Shown: piece after piece, positions 1 through 5,189 of the stretch | Layout of the letters: each line of letters begins with the position of its first letter | Position numbering within the stretch: position 1 is the first letter of the stretch | DNA from: Gemmatimonadales bacterium | GTDB lineage: Bacteria; Gemmatimonadota; Gemmatimonadetes; Gemmatimonadales; GWC2-71-9 | Direction of reading: 5' to 3' | Assembly (NCBI GenBank): GCA_013813145.1 | Contig: JACCSE010000039.1 | Location: 1 to 5,189, forward strand | Length of the DNA stretch: 5,189 nucleotides | The notes under the pieces: model-generated | The model's input: only the letters and a program-made list of their open reading frames with translations | Told to the model about the DNA's origin: nothing | The model's database searches: none | Translations under genes and position numbers: made by a program

Positions 1-378
1 CTCCAGCGAGAGTGGCTCGACCCGGCCGGTACAGACCGCGACCCGCGGGTCGGCGAAATTCCGGCGTAACGCCTCGGCCCAGCCGGGGGCGGCCACCGCG
101 TCGTCGTCGAGGAAGGCCACGATCTCCCCGGTTGCCTCGGCGAGGGCGCGGTTGCGAGCGAAGTCGAGCCCGGGAATGGGCTCCACCGTGTAGCGGACGG
201 CGGGGAGCTGGCGCTCGACCAGAATGCGGGTGGCGTCCGCGCCCGGCGCGTTGTCCACTACCACGACCTCGTGCGCAGGCGGTGCCTGACCGACCACGGA
301 GTCGAGCGCCCGCGCGAGCAGCGCCGGACGGTCGTGGGTGCAGATGGCGATAGAGACGCGCAGTCGGGGCTCGGTCAT
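1..378 (-). CDS. Family 2 glycosyltransferase, N-terminal part (3' end off window)
   Basis: The 126 residues visible are the N-terminal GT-A (Rossmann-like) domain of an inverting family 2 glycosyltransferase, which moves a sugar from a nucleotide-sugar donor to an acceptor. The protein opens with the usual first beta strand (VSIAICTHDRP, residues 8-18). The second strand ends in VVVVDNAPG (38-46), where the nucleotide base and ribose are bound. Next comes the GLDFARNRAL segment (70-79), and then the metal-binding DXD motif as FLDDDA (89-94), followed by a Trp (W100) often seen after it. The acceptor-binding half and the catalytic base lie beyond the left edge, so sugar and acceptor cannot be guessed. 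The ATG overlaps the stop of the preceding GT2 gene (ATGA), and GAGG sits five bases upstream within GAGGTGGGA, so translation is probably coupled. It is the third gene of a glycosyltransferase series. Confidence 0.92.
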   Translation of the reverse strand, partial: MTEPRLRVSIAICTHDRPALLARALDSVVGQAPPAHEVVVVDNAPGADATRILVERQLPAVRYTVEPIPGLDFARNRALAEATGEIVAFLDDDAVAAPGWAEALRRNFADPRVAVCTGRVEPLSLE

Positions 379-1352
379 TCCCACCTCGGCCGCACCGCCG
401 GCGCGGCTTCGCCCTGCCGCATCCACCGGAGCCCTCCGGCAATGAGACCCGCCGAGTAGGCGAGTCGCGCCGCTAGGATCGCCGGCAGCATCAGGAGCGG
501 TTCAAGGATGCCGGCCCGCAGCCAGCAGCCCACGATGTAGGCCGTGCTGCCAAGGGCGAGGGGCAGGCTGCCGGCGACCAGCAGGCCGGGATGGTGGTAG
601 ATCCACGCCTGCCGAGCGGCTCCGGTCGGTGCCTTGCTCTCGATCGCGCTGTAGCCCCACCGGTAGTTTCGCCGGAGAAGATTGCCGAAGCCGGGCCGGT
701 TGTAATGGAAGACGATGGCGCGGGGCTCGAACACGATGTGGCCCCCGGTGCGCCGCACCTCCGCCTGCCAGGCGAGCTCCTCATGGGCGTACGCCACCGG
801 CTGCTCCTCGGTAAACCCCCGGGTGCGGCCGAATGCCTCGCGGCCCACACTGAGGTTGCCCGGAGGATGATTGGGCACCTCGCCGCCCGCGCGCCGGGAA
901 TGCACGTGGTACCAGCCGCAGTAATAGTCGCAGCGCGCCATCGCAGGCAGATCGGCGGGCAGATCCAACGAGCCCCCGACCACCTTTGCTCCGGCATCGT
1001 GGGCCGCGAGGAGCCTCGCCACCCAGGCCGGGGCCGGCATGCAATCGGCATCGAGGAATACGAGTGGATCACCGGTCGCGAGCTGGGCACCCCGGTTCCT
1101 GGCCGCGGCGGGATTGCCGCCCCCGCCACCCGGTTCGAGCCGGTGGACGTGCGCTCCGGCCGCCGCCGCCGCGTCGGCGGTGCCGTCAGTCGAGCCGTCG
1201 TCCATCAGAATCACCTCGATTCGCACTCCGTCCGCCGCCTGGGCCAGCACGGATCGAACGAGGCCGCCGATGCTACGTGCCTCGTTTCGGGCCGGGATGA
1301 TCACTGAGACCAGCCGTGAGCCTGAGGCCTGGGGGTCACCGGCCGCGGGCAT
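375..1352 (-). CDS. Family 2 glycosyltransferase with C-terminal membrane hairpin
   Basis: This 325-residue protein is a GT-A fold family 2 glycosyltransferase. The donor-binding domain begins at LVSVIIPARNE (14-24), with MDDGSTDG at 50-57, AAARNRGA at 82-89 and the metal-binding DXD motif as FLDADC at 99-104. The acceptor side contains GNLSVGREAFGRTRGF (165-180), then AHEELAWQ (189-196), the ED-type region that normally supplies the catalytic base. Two hydrophobic segments near 256-275 and 282-307 look like a membrane hairpin, so it probably works at the inner face of the cytoplasmic membrane, as expected for lipid-linked glycan assembly. The ATG at 1352 is chosen because GAGGAGG lies nine bases upstream and the family homology starts just after it. 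The frame stays open much further upstream, but that part is a shadow of the GT4 gene. It overlaps the GT4 gene by 17 bases and the next GT2 gene by 4. Donor and acceptor are unknown. Confidence 0.93.
   Translation of the reverse strand: MPAAGDPQASGSRLVSVIIPARNEARSIGGLVRSVLAQAADGVRIEVILMDDGSTDGTADAAAAAGAHVHRLEPGGGGGNPAAARNRGAQLATGDPLVFLDADCMPAPAWVARLLAAHDAGAKVVGGSLDLPADLPAMARCDYYCGWYHVHSRRAGGEVPNHPPGNLSVGREAFGRTRGFTEEQPVAYAHEELAWQAEVRRTGGHIVFEPRAIVFHYNRPGFGNLLRRNYRWGYSAIESKAPTGAARQAWIYHHPGLLVAGSLPLALGSTAYIVGCWLRAGILEPLLMLPAILAARLAYSAGLIAGGLRWMRQGEAAPAVRPRWE
381..387 (-). promoter_or_regulatory. Ribosome binding site for the partial GT2 gene
   Basis: The minus strand reads GAGGTGG here, two bases before the ATG at 378 (five if GAGG alone is taken as the pairing core). 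It lies inside the last codons of the upstream GT2 gene and supports the ATG that overlaps that gene's stop. Confidence 0.6.
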
Positions 1353-2589
1353 GCCGATGTACCTCCTCGTAGATCTCCTCGACTGAGCTGACGAAAGCCT
1401 CCCAGGCGAGATGTTCCCGGGCGTAGCGGCGCGCCGCCCGGCCGATCCGGGCTGCCCGCTCGGGATCCCGCAACAGCGACAGGATCCCTTCGGCGATCGC
1501 TCCACTCGCGGGGGCGACGAGAACCGCGCGATCCTCGGCCAACACCGTTCGGTGAGTCGGGATGTCGGTCGCGACGATAGGCCGCCCGGCGGCGAGGTAG
1601 TCGAATACCTTGAGCGGCAGGTTGCCACCGTAGGCGCGGGGGGAGACCAGTACGTCGGCCAGGGCGTGATAGGCGGCCATGGCCGGCCGGGGCTGGCGGT
1701 CGATGATCCGCAGCACCCTGCTCGCCAGCAGCGGGGCGACCGCTTCGCTGCCGGCGAAGCCGTTCGTCCCGTCGCCTCCGACCAGCACGAACCTCGCAGC
1801 GGGAGCCTCGGCCAAGACCAGCGGGATGGCGGTGATGAGCTCCGGCAGCCCCTGGTAGGGCTCGAAAGTCCCACTGTAGAGCACGACGCGCTCATCGAGC
1901 GCCAGCCCCAGCTCCCTCCGGAGAGCGAGGGCTCCGGCGGGGTCGGTCGCCACCGGTCGACTGGGGAACCGCCACTCCCGCACCGGTGTGATCGGGGCCA
2001 TGCGGACGACCCGGTCCGCGAGACCGGCGCTACTGACGACGAAGTCCGCCCGGGTGAGGAGCCAGCGTTCGATTGCCTCCAGCGGCCGACGCGCCACCTG
2101 GAGCCGTAGCGCTCGTTGCCGGAGGAGCTGCTCGGGCAGACTCGACTGCATGTCGTAGAGTAGGGGGACCCCATGATGCCGGCCCGCCACCGCGGCGGGA
2201 AACGCGGCTTCCTCCAGCGCGTGCAGGCAGGTGTACCGTTCGCGACGGAGCAGGGAGGCAAGCTTGGCGGTGAGGGAGAGATCGAGCAATACTTTCTGGG
2301 CGGAGAAGCCGATGGGCACCTGAGAGATCCCGAAGGGATTCCCGGTGCGGTAGATGGTGAGCCCAGGCAGCTCGATGTCCTGACCCACAGGGAAGGTCAG
2401 GAGATCTACGCGATACTCCAATTCGCTGAGGGCCTCAAGTACCTGGCGAAGCGCGATGGGGGTGCCACGGTCCTCGTAGAACGGCTGGGGGGCCACCACC
2501 AGGATTCGTCGAGCGCGGCGATCTGCAAGTGGCTGGACGGCCACTGGGCGCTTCCCGGTCGATCTGCCGGCCTCGATCACTAAAGGCAA
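1336..2589 (-). CDS. GT4-type glycosyltransferase (GT-B fold)
   Basis: A 417-residue retaining glycosyltransferase of the GT4 (glycosyl transferases group 1) type, expected to be cytoplasmic or on the inner membrane face. The N-terminal Rossmann domain starts at RRILVVAPQPFYEDRGTP (27-44), a strand followed by the acceptor-side loop. It continues through LHALEEAAFPAAVAG (122-136) and LLYDMQSSLPEQL (143-155). The C-terminal donor domain opens with VVLYSGTFEPYQGLPELI (235-252), where GLPELI is the usual first helix, then FVLVGGDG (267-274). The donor-binding EX7E region appears as PLKVFDYLAAGRPIVATDI (325-343), with Asp where Glu is commonest (D330). Length is normal for the family. The start is a TTG at 2589 with AAGG six bases upstream in an AAAAAGGGGG tract. 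GTG codons at 2580 and 2544 are alternatives, and no ATG lies near. It is first in the glycosyltransferase cluster and overlaps the next gene by 17 bases. Substrate unknown. Confidence 0.92.
   Translation of the reverse strand: MPLVIEAGRSTGKRPVAVQPLADRRARRILVVAPQPFYEDRGTPIALRQVLEALSELEYRVDLLTFPVGQDIELPGLTIYRTGNPFGISQVPIGFSAQKVLLDLSLTAKLASLLRRERYTCLHALEEAAFPAAVAGRHHGVPLLYDMQSSLPEQLLRQRALRLQVARRPLEAIERWLLTRADFVVSSAGLADRVVRMAPITPVREWRFPSRPVATDPAGALALRRELGLALDERVVLYSGTFEPYQGLPELITAIPLVLAEAPAARFVLVGGDGTNGFAGSEAVAPLLASRVLRIIDRQPRPAMAAYHALADVLVSPRAYGGNLPLKVFDYLAAGRPIVATDIPTHRTVLAEDRAVLVAPASGAIAEGILSLLRDPERAARIGRAARRYAREHLAWEAFVSSVEEIYEEVHRHARGR
1362..1368 (-). promoter_or_regulatory. Strong ribosome binding site deciding the GT2 start
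   Basis: The minus strand reads GAGGAGG, a near-perfect Shine-Dalgarno, nine bases before the ATG at 1352. It sits within the last codons of the GT4 gene. This signal fixes the GT2 start and rules out the far upstream ATG at 2261 in the same open frame. Confidence 0.8.
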
Positions 2590-2592
2590 GGG

Positions 2593-2602
2593 CCCCCTTT
2601 TT
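2593..2602 (-). promoter_or_regulatory. Ribosome binding site before the TTG-started GT4 gene
   Basis: The minus strand reads AAAAAGGGGG, then CCC, then TTG at 2589. AAGG to TTG is six bases, a normal spacing, which favours TTG over the in-frame GTG at 2580 (fifteen bases away). The tract can also pair weakly with the bases overlapping the start codon (AAGG with CCTT around a GGGC loop), so it might be partly masked. Confidence 0.5.
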
Positions 2603-2622
2603 CCAGTCCAAGTCGTGACTGG
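2603..2622 (-). promoter_or_regulatory. Perfect 6-bp hairpin in the GT4 leader
   Basis: On the minus strand CCAGTC pairs with GACTGG around an eight-base loop, ending directly at the A-tract of the GT4 ribosome binding site. It lies in the only A/T-richer patch of the gap. It may be a 5' leader structure that affects translation, or chance. No known riboswitch family is recognised. Confidence 0.3.
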
Positions 2623-2740
2623 CTTTATGCTTACACCGCTCGGGCCGCCTGCCGCCCTGTCCTGGGTCCCGCCCCCCCGGCGGCAGATCGGCGGGCAAGT
2701 GCGGTCCGAGGCACTGGGATTCTGTCGAATTGAGCTGGGG

Positions 2741-2757
2741 AGGCAAGTTTCCTGCCT
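2741..2757 (-). terminator. Weak hairpin after the propeller gene, possible terminator
   Basis: On the minus strand AGGCA pairs with TGCCT around a seven-base loop (a G-T pair can extend it to six), beginning 15 bases after the stop codon of the propeller gene. No U-tract follows (the next bases are CCCC), so it is not a standard intrinsic terminator. Placement is its main support. Confidence 0.2.
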
Positions 2758-2771
2758 GCCGAGGTCTCCGG

Positions 2772-3704
2772 TCAGGAGCTCGTGCTCGAACAGCGTCCCA
2801 GCGAGATCGTGCCGGGCATCCCAAGGATCCCTTCGCTGGTCAGAACGACCGTCGAGTCGTCCAGCCAGGCGACGCCTTCACCCTGGAGCTCCAGACCGGC
2901 GAGGCGGCACCCCATCCAGGCCGGGCGCAGGGTTCCGCGCCCGGTGAAGTGAAACAGAAAAATCTCCGCGTAGGTGCGCACCGCTACCAGCCTGCCGTTG
3001 GGCGAGATCGCCGCGTCGGTCACCAGCCGACCCAGGCTGCGGCCCTCCTCGATGGTCAGGACGCCCAGCGGTTGAGCCACCGTTGCCGGCGCGCTCCAGG
3101 CTCCCGCCGGCACCCGGTAGTGCCGGAAGCCCGACGTGCGGCCCTTGCTGATCAGGTGTACGTCGCCCTGGCCGTCCACGAAGGCGGCCTCGACGTCGTG
3201 AGAGCCGTCGGGGTATCGGACTTCGAGGCGTTCGACCCGGGAGCTCGTACGGGGCTCTCTGCCCAGCGAGTCCACCCGCGGCTCCCGGATCCGATACAGT
3301 TGGACCGACTGGCGCTGCTCGAGATTGTCTCCCGTGTCGGCCACGTACAGACAGATGCCTGCCTCGCAGCGCCCCGCGCTGATCGCTTCCCAGTCCACGT
3401 TGCGGGCTCCGCGCAGCCGGAAGCTGCCCCGGTCTTCGCCAAGTGTATCGGTGGCGAAAATCCGCGCGGGGCCGTCGGAATCGGCGAGGGTCCAGAGGAT
3501 GCCGGGCTGGGTCCTGCTCGGGATCACGCCGGAGTTCTCCACCAGCCGCGGGTCGCGAAAGGTCCCCGTGCGCCTGGCCCCCTCGAGTGGGAGCAGCGAC
3601 CAGGGCGACTGTGCGCCCGCGGAGCTCCGCAGCAGCGCTGCCAGACCGAGCCCCAGCGCGGCCGCGGCCGGGAGCCAGCCTCGGGAGAGACGGAGGCGGC
3701 TCAC
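2772..3704 (-). CDS. Exported protein of unknown function, probable beta-propeller
   Basis: This 310-residue protein has an N-terminal signal peptide: basic RLRLSR (3-8), a hydrophobic stretch at about 11-25, and a likely signal peptidase I site after SAGA (28-31). It should therefore act outside the cytoplasmic membrane. The mature part is rich in short beta-strand patterns typical of propellers: ENSGVIPS (56-63), GILWTLADSDGPARIFATD (68-86), NVDWEAIS (102-109), LYVADTGDN (119-127), LYRIREP (136-142), then repeats such as AISPNGRLVAVRTYAEIFLF near the C-terminus. These resemble uncharacterised secreted proteins with a DWE motif followed by a GDN motif; acidic clusters like these can bind calcium. 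C113 and C118 could form a disulfide. The GTG start at 3704 overlaps the nth stop (GTGA) and is preferred because the signal peptide begins there. The longer frame upstream is an nth shadow. Enzymatic role unknown; a lyase, phytase-like esterase or purely binding role cannot be separated here. Confidence 0.8.
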   Translation of the reverse strand: MSRLRLSRGWLPAAAALGLGLAALLRSSAGAQSPWSLLPLEGARRTGTFRDPRLVENSGVIPSRTQPGILWTLADSDGPARIFATDTLGEDRGSFRLRGARNVDWEAISAGRCEAGICLYVADTGDNLEQRQSVQLYRIREPRVDSLGREPRTSSRVERLEVRYPDGSHDVEAAFVDGQGDVHLISKGRTSGFRHYRVPAGAWSAPATVAQPLGVLTIEEGRSLGRLVTDAAISPNGRLVAVRTYAEIFLFHFTGRGTLRPAWMGCRLAGLELQGEGVAWLDDSTVVLTSEGILGMPGTISLGRCSSTSS

Positions 3705-4384
3705 ACCAGCGCCGACGGGCAGAGGTCGGCGAGGACGCACTCCTCGCAACGGGGCCGGCGGGCAATGCACACCTGCCGGCCGTGAAAGATCAGGAGGTGG
3801 GAGAGCAGCGCCCAGTCGTCCCGGGGGAAGAGTCGCACCAGGTCCTGTTCGATCTTGACGGGGTCGTCATGACGGCTCAACCCCAGGCGTTGCGAGAGGC
3901 GGGACACGTGGGTGTCCACCGTGACTCCTTCGTTGATCCCGTAGGCGTTGCCCAGGATGACGTTGGCGGTCTTCCGGCCGACACCCGGGAGCAGCCGGAG
4001 CTGTTCCATGGTGCGGGGCACCTGTCCACCGTGCTCAGCCACGAGCCCCTGCGCCATGCCGATCAGGCTCCTCGCCTTGTTGCGGAAGAAGCCGGTGGAT
4101 TTGATGATATCCTGCACGTCCTCCTGCCGGGCGCTCGCGAGCGCGGCGGGTGTCGGGTAGCGGGCGAAGAGCGCCGGCGTCACCAGGTTCACCCGGGCAT
4201 CGGTACACTGCGCCGAGAGGATGGTGGCCCCGAGAAGCTCGAAAGGACTTCGGTGGTTCAGCGCGCATGCCGCGGTGGGATATTCCTTCCCCAGTCGCGC
4301 AAAGATGCTCTCCGCGGAGAGACGGCTGCCCGGCCGCGCCGACAGCCGCCTGCCCCGCCGCACGATCAGCCGCGCCGGCGGCAC
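3701..4384 (-). CDS. nth: Endonuclease III, DNA glycosylase/AP lyase
   Basis: Endonuclease III removes oxidised pyrimidines from DNA and cuts the resulting abasic site by beta-elimination, starting base excision repair in the cytoplasm. Counting from the GTG at 4384 (227 residues), the helical core includes FELLGATILSAQCTD (48-62) and DIIKSTGFFRNKA (92-104). The helix-hairpin-helix is LPGVGRKTA (132-140) with the catalytic Lys K138. VDTHVSRL (156-163) supplies the catalytic Asp D157. The C-terminus carries the four-cysteine iron-sulfur loop, C206-X6-C213-X2-C216-X5-C222. All key residues are intact and the length is near that of the E. coli enzyme (211). The start is uncertain: GTG at 4384 overlaps the PolX gene by 19 bases, while GTG at 4363 (220 residues) lies two bases after the PolX stop, and neither has a good Shine-Dalgarno. 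The extra N-terminus is Arg-rich. It is followed by a GTGA overlap with the exported-protein gene. Confidence 0.96.
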   Translation of the reverse strand: MPPARLIVRRGRRLSARPGSRLSAESIFARLGKEYPTAACALNHRSPFELLGATILSAQCTDARVNLVTPALFARYPTPAALASARQEDVQDIIKSTGFFRNKARSLIGMAQGLVAEHGGQVPRTMEQLRLLPGVGRKTANVILGNAYGINEGVTVDTHVSRLSQRLGLSRHDDPVKIEQDLVRLFPRDDWALLSHLLIFHGRQVCIARRPRCEECVLADLCPSALV

Positions 4385-5189
4385 GCGTACGCGAGGAAGT
4401 CTTCGAGCGGTCGTGCGTTCAGGATGTCGTCCGGACCGAGCCAGCCCTTCCGCGCCATCGCCACGCCGAAGTCCACGTTCTTGATGCCGCCGGCGCTGTG
4501 CGCGTCCGCGCCGATCGAGATTGCCACTCCCGCCTCGCGGGTTCGGCGGAGCACCCGCCAGTCGAGGTCCAGCCGGTGGGGATCGGCGTTGACCTCGAGC
4601 GCCACGCCGGTTGCCGCCGCCTTTTCGATCACCGCCTCGAGATCGATACCGTACGGGTCGCGGGAGAGCAGGAGCCGGCCGGTGGGGTGGCCGATGATGG
4701 TGAGGTAAGGGTTGTCCATGGCCGCGAGAATCCGCGCGGTCATCTCCGGTGGGGTCATATTGAACCGGCTGTGGATCGAGGCGATCACGAAGTCGAGCCG
4801 CTCGAGGATGCGCGACTCGAAGTCAATGCGCCCGTCCTGGAGGATATCCGCCTCGACGCCCTTGAGCACCCGGATGCCGTCGAGCCGGGCGTTGACCTCG
4901 TCGATCTCGTCCGACTGCCGGAGCAGGTCGTCGGGCTTGAGCCCGCCGGCGTAGGCCGCGGCCTGGCTGTGATCGGTGATGCCCACGTACTCGTAGCCGG
5001 CCGCCCGGCAGGCGAGCGCCAGCTCCTCGACCGAATTGGAGCCGTCGGAGTAGGTCGTGTGGCAGTGGAGGAAGCCGCGGAGGTCGCGCGATTCCAGCAG
5101 GGGCGGCAGCGCTCCGCGGGCTGCCGCCTCGACCTCGCCGCGTCCCTCGCGCAGCTCCGGGGGAATGACCGGCAGGCCCAGCGTGCCGT
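4366..5189 (-). CDS. polX: Family X DNA polymerase, C-terminal PHP domain (5' end off window)
   Basis: The 273 visible residues are the C-terminal end of a bacterial PolX, a gap-filling repair polymerase whose PHP domain has metal-dependent 3'-5' exonuclease and related phosphoesterase activity. The PolX linker GLPVIPPELREGRGEVEAA (4-22) precedes the PHP domain and separates it from free-standing PHP phosphatases. Metal ligands appear in the expected order: H41-x-H43 in the HCHTTYSDG motif, D72 and H73 in ITDHS, the Glu of GVEAD, the His of ASIHSRF, the His of IGHPTGRLLL, and Asp and His in IGADAHS. So the nuclease site looks complete, although the linker residue between the first two histidines is Cys. 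The frame continues to the right edge without a start, so the N-terminal helix-hairpin-helix and nucleotidyltransferase domains are outside. The gene ends beside nth, giving a base-excision-repair pair. A stand-alone PHP protein is the less likely alternative. Confidence 0.93.
   Translation of the reverse strand, partial: GTLGLPVIPPELREGRGEVEAAARGALPPLLESRDLRGFLHCHTTYSDGSNSVEELALACRAAGYEYVGITDHSQAAAYAGGLKPDDLLRQSDEIDEVNARLDGIRVLKGVEADILQDGRIDFESRILERLDFVIASIHSRFNMTPPEMTARILAAMDNPYLTIIGHPTGRLLLSRDPYGIDLEAVIEKAAATGVALEVNADPHRLDLDWRVLRRTREAGVAISIGADAHSAGGIKNVDFGVAMARKGWLGPDDILNARPLEDFLAYACRRRG

Larger units (their letters stand above)
2590..2771 (-). other. Intergenic gap: 3' end of repair unit and leader of glycosyltransferase unit
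   Basis: This 182-bp gap is the only substantial non-coding stretch in the window. In transcription order it holds a weak hairpin just after the propeller stop, then a G-rich block (2641-2697) including a run of seven G and a CCGCC/GGCGG mini-hairpin. After that comes an A/T-richer patch (about 2598-2636), and finally the leader hairpin and ribosome binding site of the GT4 gene. A promoter for the glycosyltransferase genes is expected here. The best -10-like string is CATAAA (about 2624-2629), without a convincing -35, so no promoter is called. Confidence 0.5.

Noticed and set aside
1353..2261. An open frame running from an ATG at 2261 through to the GT2 stop, suggesting a 628-residue protein
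   Set aside because: The first 303 residues are a Ser/Arg/Pro/Trp/Cys-rich shadow of the GT4 gene in another frame. GT2 homology begins just after the ATG at 1352, which has its own strong Shine-Dalgarno.
2624..2629. CATAAA as a -10 promoter element for the glycosyltransferase cluster
   Set aside because: Only four of six consensus matches and no acceptable -35 at the right distance, so it is not called as a promoter.
2682..2697. A 16-base string (GGCAGATCGGCGGGCA) in the gap that recurs at 946-961 inside the GT2 gene
   Set aside because: The flanks do not match, there is only one other copy, and in GT2 it encodes an ordinary repeated LPADLPA segment. Chance in GC-rich sequence is the simplest reading.
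2435..2824. Minus-strand 129-codon frame bridging the intergenic gap
   Set aside because: It overlaps the ends of two well-supported genes in a different frame, lacks any recognisable domain, and its composition is that of a shadow.
2730..3785. Plus-strand open frame of 351 codons opposite the exported-protein gene
   Set aside because: Shadow composition without motifs; the minus-strand frame has a signal peptide and coherent beta-strand motifs.
3443..4708. Plus-strand open frame of 421 codons opposite nth and polX
   Set aside because: It lies antisense to two genes with intact catalytic motifs, has Arg/Gly/Pro-rich composition with no recognisable domain, and such long antisense frames are expected at this GC content.
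1..5189. Mobile element, CRISPR array, tRNA or defence system
   Set aside because: No transposase, integrase, direct-repeat array, cloverleaf-like sequence or defence-type domain is visible on either strand.

Overview
All five genes and gene fragments read from the minus strand of a very GC-rich, tightly packed bacterial segment. Evidence for this is that genes overlap by a few bases (GTGA and ATGA junctions), two of the five starts are GTG or TTG rather than ATG (a third start, nth, is also GTG), and only one gap exceeds 20 bases. No ribosomal or other phylogenetic marker is present. The composition and gene style fit a high-GC soil or sediment phylum such as Gemmatimonadota or Acidobacteriota, but that is inference only.

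Reading in the direction of transcription (right to left): (1) 5189-4366, the C-terminal part of a bacterial family X DNA polymerase (PolX), essentially its PHP phosphoesterase/exonuclease domain, entering from the right edge; (2) 4384-3701, endonuclease III (Nth), with complete catalytic and iron-sulfur motifs; (3) 3704-2772, a secreted, probably beta-propeller protein of unknown function, whose GTG start overlaps the nth stop; (4) 2771-2590, the only real intergenic gap (182 bp), which holds a weak hairpin after the propeller gene and an A/T-richer leader with a hairpin and Shine-Dalgarno just before the next gene; (5) 2589-1336, a GT4-type (GT-B fold) glycosyltransferase; (6) 1352-375, a GT2 (GT-A fold) glycosyltransferase with a C-terminal membrane hairpin; (7) 378-1, the N-terminal third or so of a second GT2 glycosyltransferase, running off the left edge.

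The window therefore joins two transcription units. The upstream one is a base-excision-repair pair (PolX, Nth) with an exported protein translationally coupled behind it. The downstream one is the start of a glycosyltransferase cluster that probably builds a surface polysaccharide or glycan; its three genes overlap by 17 and 4 bases and should be co-translated. I see no tRNA, rRNA, CRISPR array, insertion sequence, prophage or defence gene. Most of the window is ordinary. The points worth a second look are the coupling of an exported protein to DNA repair genes and the structured leader in front of the TTG-started glycosyltransferase gene.
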